DNA of 56,378 nucleotides from CAYMPW01 sp964392725 (GCA_964392725.1 CAYMPW010000009.1:1-56378), one strand, 5' to 3'. Positions 1-10,162 are shown, counted from the stretch's first letter. The notes: a model not told the origin generated them from the sequence alone. Made by a program: numbers and translations.

Positions 1-1
1 C

Positions 2-877
2 ATCTCAATATACAATTTAGGGGAACTTTCCACATCTGGTTTACCATGGAATTTTTATTTAAAAGATGTTTCATTCATAATAATCTCTGTTTTCATTATA
101 TTATTGGTTCCAAAAGATGAAATAAAAGGTGCAGGAGTAATAGCTGTTATTTTCGGTGTTGCTGTTTTGTATCAGGCATTTTTTTCAATGACTGTACCAG
201 ATGTTTCCGTCATATTCATCTCAAATATGATTTATGCTGTTCTTGCTGTAATCTTGATAGTCGGCGGTTTCGGATATTATTTTGGAAATCTAAAATATGT
301 CTTGTATCTGAAAATATCCGTAATTATAATGTTTGCAGTAAATATATTGGTTGTTATATACATGGCCCGTTGGGGTTGGGACATTATAGGTGCATGGGAA
401 GTCGTATTCCTGCCTGAAATTCCAGAATATTTGACAGATATAGTTATAATTCTTCTTTTTTCATCTACCGATGTTAAAAATCAAGCTTATATCCTTAGAT
501 CAAAATCTGCATTGTATAATTTGAAAACATCAACATCTACCGATGACATATCATTTATTGTTGCAGAGGACGCAATCAACATCAAATCATGGATTGTGGG
601 AGATGCAGATATTTTGAATATTCCGATATATGGATTACAAAAGCAAATCCGTACATTGCACTTCTACAGAGAAAACGGTTCATTGAACGGAATATTGCTT
701 AACGAATCCGCAGAATCATTCATCGAAGGATTTAGATTTTCGGTTGAATCAATCGTACCAGATACTGGAAATCTTGAAACCTGCAGTTCTGTAAGAATAT
801 ACGGTTTGGACGGAATGTTCATTCAGATCGGAATCAATGTTCCAGCAATCAGGATTCCCGGTTCTGAATATTATTGA
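2..877 (+). CDS. Hypothetical membrane protein, 5' partial
   Basis: The frame is open from base 2, so the gene begins outside the window; the TTG at 104 is only an internal codon. About 291 residues are visible. The first ~140 hold several hydrophobic stretches that look like four membrane segments; the remaining ~150 residues are polar and look like a soluble domain without motifs I recognise. It ends in TGA and overlaps the end of the convergent mtbA by 7 bases. I cannot assign a family or function. Confidence 0.75.
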   Translation: MSIYNLGELSTSGLPWNFYLKDVSFIIISVFIILLVPKDEIKGAGVIAVIFGVAVLYQAFFSMTVPDVSVIFISNMIYAVLAVILIVGGFGYYFGNLKYVLYLKISVIIMFAVNILVVIYMARWGWDIIGAWEVVFLPEIPEYLTDIVIILLFSSTDVKNQAYILRSKSALYNLKTSTSTDDISFIVAEDAINIKSWIVGDADILNIPIYGLQKQIRTLHFYRENGSLNGILLNESAESFIEGFRFSVESIVPDTGNLETCSSVRIYGLDGMFIQIGINVPAIRIPGSEYY

Positions 878-1920
878 TTCCAGAATTCTCTTCCTGCAAG
901 ACCCATTGCGATAACGTTGGCATCAGGTGCCGTAATGGGTGTTTCACAGCCAGGAGCAAGGATATATCCTCCGTCGCGACCTGCAACATCAATTAATCTG
1001 TAACACTCTTCTCTAATGGCTTCAGGATTACTTTGAAGCATATAACGAACGGGATCTATATTGCCCATAAGAGACATCTTATTTCCCGCGTTGACTTTTG
1101 CTTTGGCAATATCCACTGCATGGTCAAAACTGAAACAGTCCACTCCAGCTTCGGGAACATCTTTCATAATATCAAGGGAGTTTCCGCAAACATGTAAGAA
1201 AGATGGAACATCGCTGTATTCTTTATTTACGTTGGAAATCACACCCGCAATTTCCGGAAGTGAAAATTCGTTAAACATGTCCGGGGAAAGAAGGTCCTGT
1301 GAAGATGTAGGGTCTGCCATCCACATTATTGATGCACCCGCTTTAATCATTTCAGTTTGCATTTCACTTACAAAGTTTGTTGTACTCTGAATAACTTTTT
1401 TTGCTAAATCGGGATCAAAAAGGATGGACATCAAAAGATTCTCCGCACCCATTAGATATCCTGCTACGGAAATAGGACCCCATGAAAGGCCCAGTATGTG
1501 CAAATCTTCTTCCAATCTTTTTGCGGTTTCTTCTAATGCGCCAATGATTGCACCGTGGAATTTAGGACATTCGGATGCAATCGAAGGATCAAAGTATGCG
1601 ATATTGTCAACATCATCTGCTGTTTCAACGCAATGGCTTTTTACAGATCCGTAATCGTTTTCAGGGAATTTTACATCCATTCCCATATCTGCAAAGGGAA
1701 TTTGGGAATCAACAACGGGTTTGACAAAATCCGAGTATGTTTTCATAGAGAAATCAATCGCAGTCTGAGCAGAGATTTCCGGATGCCATCTTGCGTAGTC
1801 TACGGACACGCCTGCACTGAATGCAGCGGTTGCCAATGCAAAATTGTTAACCGGTGTACGGTCTGATGTTTCATGATTTAGAGCTATTTCTACGCATGTT
1901 CTGTGTCCGGCATCTTTCAT
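871..1920 (-). CDS. mtbA: Methylcobamide:CoM methyltransferase MtbA
   Basis: Transfers the methyl group from methylated corrinoid proteins to coenzyme M, the last step before methyl-CoM reductase in methylamine methanogenesis; cytosolic. The 349-aa protein belongs to the uroporphyrinogen decarboxylase-like family and is of usual length for MtbA/MtaA. The zinc ligands typical of the family are visible as His243-x-Cys245 (LHVCG) and Cys325 in a C-terminal GCETPIT motif. It sits 4.6 kb from ramA and the pyrrolysine genes and 15 kb from mtmCB, which favours the methylamine-type MtbA. The methanol-type MtaA has the same fold and cannot be excluded by eye. It is transcribed alone, with an AT-rich upstream region shared with upp. 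Confidence 0.85.
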   Translation of the reverse strand: MKDAGHRTCVEIALNHETSDRTPVNNFALATAAFSAGVSVDYARWHPEISAQTAIDFSMKTYSDFVKPVVDSQIPFADMGMDVKFPENDYGSVKSHCVETADDVDNIAYFDPSIASECPKFHGAIIGALEETAKRLEEDLHILGLSWGPISVAGYLMGAENLLMSILFDPDLAKKVIQSTTNFVSEMQTEMIKAGASIMWMADPTSSQDLLSPDMFNEFSLPEIAGVISNVNKEYSDVPSFLHVCGNSLDIMKDVPEAGVDCFSFDHAVDIAKAKVNAGNKMSLMGNIDPVRYMLQSNPEAIREECYRLIDVAGRDGGYILAPGCETPITAPDANVIAMGLAGREFWNQ

Positions 1921-2090
1921 TTTAATTCCCTGTCATTCAAATGTGTCTGGTACATTATATATTCTTGTCTATAAACAAAAGTTTTTTTGATAAAAATTAA
2001 GCATATTGTTACCAAATTACGGGTTTTAATATACATTATAATTATGTCTGTGAGTGCGAGATTAAATATTCCCATTACCTTGTTTTTTCT

Positions 2091-2723
2091 ATGGCAGTAT
2101 TCGAACTATCTCACCCTCTGGTCAAACATAAAATCGGGTTGCTACGTGACCATAATACAAAATCCAAGGAATTTAGAGAATTGGTTGAAGAATTAACTAC
2201 ATTTTTAGTAATCGATTCAACAAAGAATTTTGAAACCGAATCATACGAAGTCGAAACACCAATCGCTAAAACAGAGTGTTTGAAACTTAAAGACGATATT
2301 GTTGCGGTACCGATTTTACGTGCGGGGTTGGGGATGGTAAGCGGAGTTCTAAATCTGATTCCAACCGCAAGGATGGGTCATATCGGATTGGCGCGCGATG
2401 AAGAAACATTCGAACCCAAAAAATACTATTATAAAATGCCGGACAAATCTTTGGATGCCAATATTTTGATTTTAGATCCGATGTTAGCCACTGCCGGTTC
2501 TATGATGGCTCTTTTAAAAATTCTAAAATCTGAAGGTTACAAAAAAATCACCGTTTTGAATATCGTATCTTCAAAACAGGGTCTTGCCGAGATGGAGAAA
2601 AATTATCCGGAAATCGATATATATACATGTCAAATCGATCCGGAATTAAATGAAAACGCATATATCGTTCCGGGTTTGGGTGACGCGGGCGATAGATACA
2701 ACGATACTTTCAAGCTGGTTTAA
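2091..2723 (+). CDS. upp: Uracil phosphoribosyltransferase
   Basis: Makes UMP from uracil and PRPP in pyrimidine salvage. At 210 aa it has normal length. The PRPP-binding motif is at residues 126-138 (ILILDPMLATAGS), and the C-terminal PGLGDAGDRY segment is the uracil-binding region conserved in this family. The ATG at 2091 was chosen because the protein then starts with the family's usual N-terminus; the ORF starting at 1987 is in another frame. It is divergent from mtbA and probably monocistronic. Confidence 0.93.
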   Translation: MAVFELSHPLVKHKIGLLRDHNTKSKEFRELVEELTTFLVIDSTKNFETESYEVETPIAKTECLKLKDDIVAVPILRAGLGMVSGVLNLIPTARMGHIGLARDEETFEPKKYYYKMPDKSLDANILILDPMLATAGSMMALLKILKSEGYKKITVLNIVSSKQGLAEMEKNYPEIDIYTCQIDPELNENAYIVPGLGDAGDRYNDTFKLV

Positions 2724-2761
2724 AAAATAAAAATTAAAAGGTTTGAATGGATTCTGTTCCG

Positions 2762-5700
2762 TTATTGCTTCATAATGATGTGCGCTCCAATTGCTGCAAT
2801 TGCCAAGCATCCAATTATTGCAACCAATATCTGTGGAATTATATCTGAGTTCAATGCGTATGATTTATAATTCACATGGACAAAGCCGTCAGCATACACT
2901 AATGTACGGTCAGTCAAAATCTTATGGTTTCCATCTTCATCATATATAACAACTGAAACAAGATCTCCAACTTTTAAGTCAGTATGTTTTGTTTTTATGA
3001 TTAGATTATCCATAACGATGTTTTGGAGATAATTCTTGGAAATAAAAATCGCAGGTAAATCATTCATATTGCCGACGTATGCTTTGTGTCCATCTGATAT
3101 GTGTTGGCTTGCCGAGATTACATGAGAACCTGCAAGGCGCGTATCTTTGTAACCTGTCACACCAATCGAGGGGTTTCTATCACCGTCGGATTTTTCACCA
3201 ACAACTCTGAATTCAAATTCAGTGTTGCTGACACTGGATAGGCCTGTGATTTTGAGCCAAATTTCTGTATCTTCCGAGTAGTCTATATTTGTCAGAAATT
3301 CATTGTCTGAAGGTATCCATTCTGAATTTATCTGTTCATAGAATTCAAATCCAAGTTCTGACATTGAATTTATAGGATACCAGTTACCTTGCCATTTCAA
3401 CTCCACTTGATACATTTCAGCCATTGCGTCGAAACCTGTATTGTTCGGATGTTGTAAAAGCATACAAATACTATCGGCGGTAGGATCATATGGACTGGAC
3501 TCCCCAGGAACATATGTATCAGGTGCAAGAGTTGCCAATGATGCTGCGACCGAATGATTGTTTACGGTATAGCCTGTATGAACATAATTACACTCAGATC
3601 CGTCAGTCAATGTTACTGTCCGCAAATCTGCCCAAAATGTCCCATTCATGTCATATTGGCTAAGAACAGATTGAACATCTGTTTCATCTCCAATATAATT
3701 TTTATGCATTCCCTGGTAGAGCTCGGATGTAAACGATTGTCCGTCTGTATGTCCAGTCATAAAGGAATTCGCCCCTGCCCCGTTTACGCTTCCACCAATA
3801 TCAAATAAATTTTTTATATGTCTTCCAAGACCTATGCCACCATATCCACCATGACTATATGTGTCAGAACTACTCTCCGAAAGATCTATGCATGTGCCTA
3901 TGGTAGCTAAATTTCCACCTGCTTCATAATATACGTCTTCAGAAATAATTGGGTTGTTAGATGTAGTTTTGTATGTGGATATATCTCCCTCTTTATGTTC
4001 GTTATTTTTGATCTTTCCTACTTCTACAAAATCTTCCCCATAGAATTGTTTGCATTGCAAATTATAGTTATCAATAAATGTGCAATATTCTTCATAATCC
4101 ATTATAGTCTGTACAGGGGTCTGTGTGTTTGTCAACAAATCCCAGGATTCTTCGTATTTTCCATCAGATGTGGGTGTGTACAGTTTGTAAACATAGAAAT
4201 CCATGGGAATTATCCAAATTGCTACGGAATCATTGGATGAATTGAAATTTTTGGAAATAGTTGTTGTAATTGTTGTCTCACTATCGCACTGATATGAATA
4301 TCCCGCTTCCATGTTGAAATGCCATGTTTTTTCAAATTCACCAAATATGCCACAATCGACGGTAAATGTTGACGATTCGGATTGTGATTCTGAAATATAT
4401 TTGGAATATGATGTTGTACCTATGCTATTCGCACCAAGCCCAAGAACATTTGAAAGATCTTCTTCATATGGAACTCCTGCAAGGAATGCTATAGGTTTCG
4501 GATCTGTATATCCAAACCATCTTCCTTCTATTTCTGCATAATATACATCATTGTCAAAATTGCCAACGAAGCATCTACCCATGTTGTAAAGTCCTGATCC
4601 CCACTCTCTCAGATCACGATATCCTCCGGACATATAGGGGCTGTAATTTGCATACACTTCTCCGTCTTTATATTCGTTATATACAACATAGACCCATTCG
4701 GTAGAACCTCCATCAAATGATGATTGTAAATCCGCTGCATAATGGAGATACAATTCTTCCTTTCCATCGATTGCCGTATATGATTGATTGTAGAGTACAC
4801 CCGAAGTCAAATTATTGCAAATTATGTTGTTATTATCCATAACTATGCCCAAATCAGGTGTTTTGGAGTGTACAGTGAACGAATCTCCGTTAAGTCTGTA
4901 AATCCATTTATCGAAGAACACTTGATCGTTTGTGCAACCCTCATAGAAACCATCAATGCTAACGGTTTCCATAGGAATTGTCCAATTACACCAATTTGGC
5001 GATGTGCATAAACCATATGGGTCATCACTTGAATCTGTGGTATATAACGACGTGTCTGAAAGATTACTTCTTTCTAAGTGATAATAGTCTTCAAAACTGT
5101 CATTTCCGGGAATGAATCTTGTTGTTGCAAGTCCATTTCTCTCAGATAGTATTGTGGTGGCTTTCCACTTTATATTTTTGGAACTGTCATATTCTGAATA
5201 TGCCAAATACAGTTCTTCTTCAGATTTCGTTTGCGCTCCTCCATCAGAAGGAGTCATACTATTGTTCCAAAGATATCCTCCAATGATTATTTCCATATCT
5301 CCGTCACAGTCTATGTCACCTACAGATACAGAACTCATCATGGAGTCCAACTGTGCAGTGTTACGTACAGGATCGGGAATCCAAATAGTAGTTTTAAATA
5401 CATTATCGGACGAGGCCTCAAGGAATGAAACTCTTTTATTGTCCGTATCTTTATTGAGACTTATAATAACCAGATTTGTATACACATCATTATTGGAAGC
5501 ACCGTATGAATATGATACCATGGTGGCCAAAAGTTCTGGAATGCCATCGCGATCCAAATCTCCCGATGTCATACAAACCGGGGTTGCAAAATTACCTGAA
5601 TGTTTACCTTGTTTAGCTTTTGTATCTGCTTTGTAAAGGTATTGTAGGGAAACACCATCTTTTTCAATACCAAAGAAGTATATTTTAAATTGATGGAAAA

Positions 5701-6376
5701 CTGCAATTTCTTCGTTTCCATCTCCATCAAAATCACCTACTTCATAATTGAGAATGTTGGCAGACTGTATGGATGAGATTTTATTAATTTCAGATACTAA
5801 ATACGGTGTTGTACCCACGGTTGAATCTATATTAACAACCGAGGTATTCTCACCATTTGTTGCCATAAGCATGAGATTTCCAGAATTATTATCATAGTAC
5901 AGTGAACAGAACCAATCTTGTTTATTAAATCCTGTTTTGTTCCAAAGGCTGTTGGGATCCTGGGATACATAATCTGAATTGCGGGTAAGTGCCGCTCCGA
6001 ATCCAATAGAATGGTACGAATCTGTATTTACATTCGTAAGAGCAGTTTTAATTTCCGATTCGGAATTATGCTCGCGTGCATGGAAAGACGTGTTATCGCC
6101 TCCGCCCCATGTAGCAATTTCCAACGGAGTCGAGGTCATAGCGTCGTGCCCAACCATATCATCTACGTCAGATGGGTTTCCCGTACATTTGAACATATTT
6201 TCTAGATATTCATTTTTGATAATGAACATCCCGTTTTCATCAATATATTCTATATTTCCTGGTTTAATATTTTCAGACGAAGCCTGCGTGTTGTCTGCAG
6301 ACATAGACATGAATCCAGTCGATAAGAATATCAAGGCGATGAAAACAGATGTTATTTTTACAATCTCAGGTTTCAT
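2762..6376 (-). CDS. Large secreted FG-GAP repeat protein, C-terminally anchored
   Basis: A 1204-aa exported protein of unknown function. Residues 1-30 form a signal peptide (hydrophobic core FIALIFLSTGF). Three calcium-binding FG-GAP/VCBS-type motifs are visible: DFDGDGNEE near 215, DLDRDGIPE near 273 and DIDCDGDME near 353, as expected for a beta-propeller adhesin-like domain. The middle and C-terminal parts are rich in Asn, Ser, Thr and Tyr, as in surface proteins. A last hydrophobic stretch (ILVAIIGCLAIAAIGAHIIM) ends the protein and should anchor it in the membrane with the bulk outside. It is monocistronic, with its own promoter and an upstream palindrome. A role in surface attachment or substrate binding is inference. 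Confidence 0.8.
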   Translation of the reverse strand: MKPEIVKITSVFIALIFLSTGFMSMSADNTQASSENIKPGNIEYIDENGMFIIKNEYLENMFKCTGNPSDVDDMVGHDAMTSTPLEIATWGGGDNTSFHAREHNSESEIKTALTNVNTDSYHSIGFGAALTRNSDYVSQDPNSLWNKTGFNKQDWFCSLYYDNNSGNLMLMATNGENTSVVNIDSTVGTTPYLVSEINKISSIQSANILNYEVGDFDGDGNEEIAVFHQFKIYFFGIEKDGVSLQYLYKADTKAKQGKHSGNFATPVCMTSGDLDRDGIPELLATMVSYSYGASNNDVYTNLVIISLNKDTDNKRVSFLEASSDNVFKTTIWIPDPVRNTAQLDSMMSSVSVGDIDCDGDMEIIIGGYLWNNSMTPSDGGAQTKSEEELYLAYSEYDSSKNIKWKATTILSERNGLATTRFIPGNDSFEDYYHLERSNLSDTSLYTTDSSDDPYGLCTSPNWCNWTIPMETVSIDGFYEGCTNDQVFFDKWIYRLNGDSFTVHSKTPDLGIVMDNNNIICNNLTSGVLYNQSYTAIDGKEELYLHYAADLQSSFDGGSTEWVYVVYNEYKDGEVYANYSPYMSGGYRDLREWGSGLYNMGRCFVGNFDNDVYYAEIEGRWFGYTDPKPIAFLAGVPYEEDLSNVLGLGANSIGTTSYSKYISESQSESSTFTVDCGIFGEFEKTWHFNMEAGYSYQCDSETTITTTISKNFNSSNDSVAIWIIPMDFYVYKLYTPTSDGKYEESWDLLTNTQTPVQTIMDYEEYCTFIDNYNLQCKQFYGEDFVEVGKIKNNEHKEGDISTYKTTSNNPIISEDVYYEAGGNLATIGTCIDLSESSSDTYSHGGYGGIGLGRHIKNLFDIGGSVNGAGANSFMTGHTDGQSFTSELYQGMHKNYIGDETDVQSVLSQYDMNGTFWADLRTVTLTDGSECNYVHTGYTVNNHSVAASLATLAPDTYVPGESSPYDPTADSICMLLQHPNNTGFDAMAEMYQVELKWQGNWYPINSMSELGFEFYEQINSEWIPSDNEFLTNIDYSEDTEIWLKITGLSSVSNTEFEFRVVGEKSDGDRNPSIGVTGYKDTRLAGSHVISASQHISDGHKAYVGNMNDLPAIFISKNYLQNIVMDNLIIKTKHTDLKVGDLVSVVIYDEDGNHKILTDRTLVYADGFVHVNYKSYALNSDIIPQILVAIIGCLAIAAIGAHIIMKQ

Positions 6377-6415
6377 ATTTTCCCTCTGATAATTAAAACA
6401 ATATCGTAGTACTGG

Positions 6416-6428
6416 GTATATATAAAAG
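6416..6428 (-). promoter_or_regulatory. TATA-box promoter of the secreted FG-GAP gene
   Basis: On the minus strand this reads TTTTATATATAC, 40-52 bases upstream of the ATG at 6376, a good archaeal TATA position. The assignment rests on sequence only. Confidence 0.5.
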
Positions 6429-6441
6429 TCTACACTTAATT

Positions 6442-6453
6442 ATGACATGTCAT
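6442..6453. promoter_or_regulatory. 12-bp perfect palindrome, possible operator
   Basis: ATGACATGTCAT is its own reverse complement. It lies 14-25 bp upstream of the TATA box of the FG-GAP gene, where archaeal activators often bind. A second, imperfect inverted repeat (ATCACA, 3 bases, TGTGAT) follows at 6481-6495. No regulator is identified. Confidence 0.3.
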
Positions 6454-6504
6454 CAAAACATATTCCCGCATGTAAAAAATATCACACGATGTGATTATCT
6501 GCAA

Positions 6505-6543
6505 GTTTTTGAAAAAGTTGTACCGCCGGTATACACCGGCGGT
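6505..6543 (-). terminator. Terminator of the pyl-ramA operon
   Basis: A perfect 9-bp stem (ACCGCCGGT 6522-6530, ACCGGCGGT 6535-6543) with a 4-base loop, followed on the minus strand by a T-rich run (CAACTTTTTC). It begins 9 bases after the ramA stop codon. Confidence 0.75.
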
Positions 6544-6551
6544 TATTGTGT

Positions 6552-8177
6552 TTAATCTCTGATTCTGAGAATGTTGTAGCGGAATACTTCGTCTTTGCAA
6601 GCTCTTTCACAGCGCCTGCACGCGGTTCCACCACAGAGATCGGATCTAACGGTTGCGTTGAATCCAACATCAACCTTTTCGATCTTAAGTGCGTTTTCAG
6701 GACACTCGTTTTCACACTTTTTACAGCCGGTACATTCTTCAAGAATTCCTTCAAGAATAACTCCGGCTTCTTGAATGATTTTAACTCCGAATTCTTCGAC
6801 GTCGGGCAAATCTCTTGCTACGACTCTCTTGGATGTTGATTCAACAGGTTCGAGAGGAATGGGTTTGATATCATTCAAATCGAGCATATCGTTGTATGAT
6901 GCGAAAGGCATATTGTATGACCAATATGAAATTTCTACGCCGTATATATCCTGGAAAACTTTGGATGTTGCGAACATACAGTGAGTCGCTTTGAGACGTT
7001 GTGCAAATTCTTTCAAATCATCCATGGAGACTTCTCCGAATACGATTTCTCTTGCAAGAGTAATGGATGTGTTTCCGAATTGAACAAGACGTTCTGCACC
7101 GGGTGTAACCATTCCGATTGCCTGTGCTTTGCGTGCATCCACGTAAAGACCGGTTGCACCAGACATATATGCAATCTTAATATCATCAACCCAAAGTCCT
7201 GCTGCATCCATGAGTGTAAGGAAACCAGCTCTTAATGCACCGATTGCTTTTCCTGCTTCATCGATGTCTTTGAGTCCGATTACAACATTGTTCTGAAGGT
7301 GGATTTTCTGATCTTCGGAATCAATGGTGGTAGGTGTTGCGATTCCTGATTTGAATCCGCAAGCCATTGCAGATACGACACCTGTTCCGGTAATTCCGAT
7401 TGCTCTTCCGTGCATGGGACCTTCTACAACTGTTTCTCCGGTTCTTGGATCTACAATATCTCCTTCCTGGACAGACATTGTTTCATCGAGAACGAAACAT
7501 TTCCATCCTTTATCGGTTACTTCAACGTCACAGATTGCACCTTCTGCTGCAAGCATACCGTTTTCAAGCTGCTGACCTTCGAGTGCGGGACCTGCTGCTG
7601 CAGATCCTGTGTAAACATTTCCATTAACAATAAGTGCCATTTCAGCATTTGTACCGTAATCAACCATAAGACACGGTTCTTTACTGTCAAGAATGCCTGT
7701 TGCTTTGAGCATTGCAATTGCATCCGCACCGATTTCGTGTGTAACTGCCGGAGGTATGAACACGGTTGCGTTAGGCATTCCAACGAGTCCAACATCAGAT
7801 GCGGGGATGATATCTCCGTCTCTGGGAGGGGAAACAACACCGAGTTTTTCGAGTTTGTTTTTACCTGCATATGCCAAATCTCTGATTTCGATATTCTGGA
7901 ATATTGAAAGCTGGAAAGGATTTCCGCAAACTCCGACCTTTACAACTTTTGAAAGATCAATGTTAAGTTCCTCGAAAAGGTTGTTGATCGCGCCAATCAT
8001 AACATTATGTGCTACATCTGGTCCAGAATCCATGGCGAAATTTACGTGATCGATAACGTTCATTCCGGGAATGGGGTGGCGGGCAGTGATTGCCGTTGCA
8101 AGTGTTTTTTTAGTTTCAATATCCACAGCTTGACAACGCAAACCGCTTGTTCCAATATCTAATGCAATTCCGTACAT
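6552..8177 (-). CDS. ramA: RamA, corrinoid activation ferredoxin-like ATPase
   Basis: ATP-dependent reductive activase that returns accidentally oxidised Co(II) corrinoid in MtmC-type proteins to Co(I). The 541-aa protein has an N-terminal DIGTSGLR actin/ASKHA-like motif (residues 7-14). Two C-terminal [4Fe-4S] motifs are visible: Cys482, 485, 488 and 492, then Cys515, 520, 523 and 527 (the second spaced C-x4-C-x2-C-x3-C). Length and architecture match characterised RamA. It is the last gene of the pyl operon, 4 bases after the pylD stop, a linkage also known from other Methanomassiliicoccales. It serves the methylamine pathway together with mtmCB and mtbA in this window. Confidence 0.92.
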   Translation of the reverse strand: MYGIALDIGTSGLRCQAVDIETKKTLATAITARHPIPGMNVIDHVNFAMDSGPDVAHNVMIGAINNLFEELNIDLSKVVKVGVCGNPFQLSIFQNIEIRDLAYAGKNKLEKLGVVSPPRDGDIIPASDVGLVGMPNATVFIPPAVTHEIGADAIAMLKATGILDSKEPCLMVDYGTNAEMALIVNGNVYTGSAAAGPALEGQQLENGMLAAEGAICDVEVTDKGWKCFVLDETMSVQEGDIVDPRTGETVVEGPMHGRAIGITGTGVVSAMACGFKSGIATPTTIDSEDQKIHLQNNVVIGLKDIDEAGKAIGALRAGFLTLMDAAGLWVDDIKIAYMSGATGLYVDARKAQAIGMVTPGAERLVQFGNTSITLAREIVFGEVSMDDLKEFAQRLKATHCMFATSKVFQDIYGVEISYWSYNMPFASYNDMLDLNDIKPIPLEPVESTSKRVVARDLPDVEEFGVKIIQEAGVILEGILEECTGCKKCENECPENALKIEKVDVGFNATVRSDLCGGTACRRCERACKDEVFRYNILRIRD

Positions 8178-8182
8178 TTCTC

Positions 8183-8998
8183 TTACCTTTTTCTAATGTC
8201 TGTATATTTGTTCGAATGGAAGCTGGCACATGTTACTGCCATAACCGTTACTCCAATATCCAAAGGATCGAAGATAACTTTGGCGTTATCAGCTTCTGTA
8301 TTTGCACCTGGTGAAGATATTACCGCACCATCTTTAACGTGTTTAGCAGGTATTCCTTCATCCGATGCGTTAAAAATAATCATATTGTCTGAAATTGATT
8401 TATTTGTATCAATTTCATATGAAATGTTAAGATTGTCTGCAACTTCTTTTGCTTTTTCCGGGACTATGTCCGTAATGGCAACGTTTGCACCCATATTTCG
8501 AAGAATTTCTGCAGCTTGTGATCCGATTCTTCCCGCACCTACAACAAGAACATCTTTTTTAGAAAGTCCATCGGCGGCAAGTTCCAATGCCGCTACGTAT
8601 CCTCTTGCAGTACATTCAACATTATCTGCATATTTTCCGGCACGGGTATTGTATGCGATAAATCTGCGATCGTCCGCCATGAAGATAATATCTGCATCTT
8701 TGGAAATTGCTTCTGCAATTCCTGTAACATCGTATGTTTCTGTAATAAAGTGTTTTATTTCCACTCTATCCAAAACAGACGCAACAGATTCCGAGAATCC
8801 GGATATCACTCCTTTTCCTGCAGTAATTGGAACAATTCCGGCAATGATATCATCAAATCTTACATTCTTTTCGGGAATGTCTGTCGCATAGCATGCCAAT
8901 CCTCTGACATCTGTTCCAATTTTCTGTTCAAGTTCTTTATCCAGCATTGTTTTGTTATGCTTGATGGATGCAACTTCTTCCAGTGTAAGTCTTGGCAT
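8183..8998 (-). CDS. pylD: Pyrrolysine synthase PylD
   Basis: NAD-dependent dehydrogenase that oxidises the ornithine-derived part of L-lysine-Nε-3R-methyl-D-ornithine, after which the ring closes to pyrrolysine. The 271-aa protein has the Rossmann motif GAGRIG at 154-159 and family stretches such as GIVPITAGKGVI and DADIIFMADD. Its ATG overlaps the last base of the pylC stop codon and follows GGAGATGAT with 3 bases between. This identical ribosome binding site also precedes the unusual pylC start. It is one of two pylD copies in the window; this one lies in the canonical operon. Confidence 0.93.
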   Translation of the reverse strand: MPRLTLEEVASIKHNKTMLDKELEQKIGTDVRGLACYATDIPEKNVRFDDIIAGIVPITAGKGVISGFSESVASVLDRVEIKHFITETYDVTGIAEAISKDADIIFMADDRRFIAYNTRAGKYADNVECTARGYVAALELAADGLSKKDVLVVGAGRIGSQAAEILRNMGANVAITDIVPEKAKEVADNLNISYEIDTNKSISDNMIIFNASDEGIPAKHVKDGAVISSPGANTEADNAKVIFDPLDIGVTVMAVTCASFHSNKYTDIRKR

Positions 8999-10158
8999 TA
9001 AATCATCTCCGGTGTAGGGTCAACGTGTTCGGAGAGGTTACATTTTTCCATAATATTGTGAATAATGGAAAGTCTGCGTTTATCAACTTCTTCCATCGTT
9101 TTTCCGGAAGTAATCATTGTAACTCTCCATTCGGATTTTCCTTCTTCGTAATCTGTAATCATATCATCAGATCCGAATAATCCGTTTACAATGCGAGGGT
9201 TGTTAACATGAGAAAATTCTTTTTCTCCGCATGCGGTTATTTTGCCATCTTTTATGACAAAATGTTCGTAGGCGGCAGCACCCAATCCTTTGTATGTAGG
9301 ATGTTCTAACTTCAATGCGGTGCAAACCCATTCTTCCAAAAGATTAATTCCCGTTGCTGCGAAAATAGCTGCGGGAGTTTGACTCGGAATTCTGGAATCT
9401 ATTTCTAAAACTCTAAGTCCTTTTGAAGTTACAATGGCCTCTACATCCATAAGTGCTTCAAGTTTGATAAACTCTGCAATATCCTTTCCAATTTTTGCAA
9501 ATTCTGTGTTTTGTTCAGGCGATATTATGTCGGGGTGACATCTTACCATTTTACAATCATATCCCGAATCTAAAACGACTTCAGTTGTTACGTATGATGT
9601 TGCGGTTTTTCCGTTTCCGATAACTTCAATGGAAATGCTACGTCCGGATACAAATTCCTGCATAACAGGAACATCACCTATTTCTTCTATGAATTTTAAT
9701 CCATCTTCTAAATCTTCTTCATTTTCAACAACCTTTACACCTATACTTCCACTTTGAGAAGATGGTTTTACGATTGCAGGATATCCGCATTCAGGCCAAG
9801 GTTGGGGTATTGGAACTCCAATCTTTTCCATAATGTCGTTGGATTCTTTTTTAGAACAAGAAATTCTATAAGCATTTAAATCAAAGAGAAGCGGAATGTT
9901 TGAACCCTTGACAATATCCGTTAGAGTTTCCAACATGTCTAAGTTTTCACATGCAGGAAGCACGGCATCACATTTCAAAACAGCTTCTTTTACGATATCG
10001 TAATCTTTTACGACATCTGCAATCAATATATTGTCGGCGAGTGCAAGAGCGGGAGCATTTGACCTACGATCAATTACTGTAATTTCATAACCTGCTTTTT
10101 TTGCAAGATATGATGCTTCCATTCCCTGTAGTGCACCACCAACAATACAAAGTTTCAG
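8998..10158 (-). CDS. pylC: PylC, pyrrolysine pathway ATP-grasp ligase, CTG start
   Basis: Joins 3R-methyl-D-ornithine to the epsilon amine of lysine using ATP. The first ATG is at 10122 but would delete the N-terminal beta strand. In frame upstream the sequence reads KLCIVGGALQG, which matches the start of PylC2 (MELCILGDSAYG) residue for residue. The only start that fits is CTG at 10158, 4 bases after the pylB stop and 3 bases after GGAGATGAT, the same site used by pylD. This gives 386 aa, exactly the length of PylC2. The ATP-grasp glycine-rich loop is intact (KPSSQSGSIGV, ~131-141), as is LEIDSR, the likely metal site. Confidence 0.9.
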   Translation of the reverse strand: MKLCIVGGALQGMEASYLAKKAGYEITVIDRRSNAPALALADNILIADVVKDYDIVKEAVLKCDAVLPACENLDMLETLTDIVKGSNIPLLFDLNAYRISCSKKESNDIMEKIGVPIPQPWPECGYPAIVKPSSQSGSIGVKVVENEEDLEDGLKFIEEIGDVPVMQEFVSGRSISIEVIGNGKTATSYVTTEVVLDSGYDCKMVRCHPDIISPEQNTEFAKIGKDIAEFIKLEALMDVEAIVTSKGLRVLEIDSRIPSQTPAAIFAATGINLLEEWVCTALKLEHPTYKGLGAAAYEHFVIKDGKITACGEKEFSHVNNPRIVNGLFGSDDMITDYEEGKSEWRVTMITSGKTMEEVDKRRLSIIHNIMEKCNLSEHVDPTPEMI

Positions 10159-10162
10159 AGAA

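Noticed and set aside
8998..10122. pylC starting at ATG 10122
   Set aside because: It would delete the first strand of the N-terminal fold that is present in PylC2.
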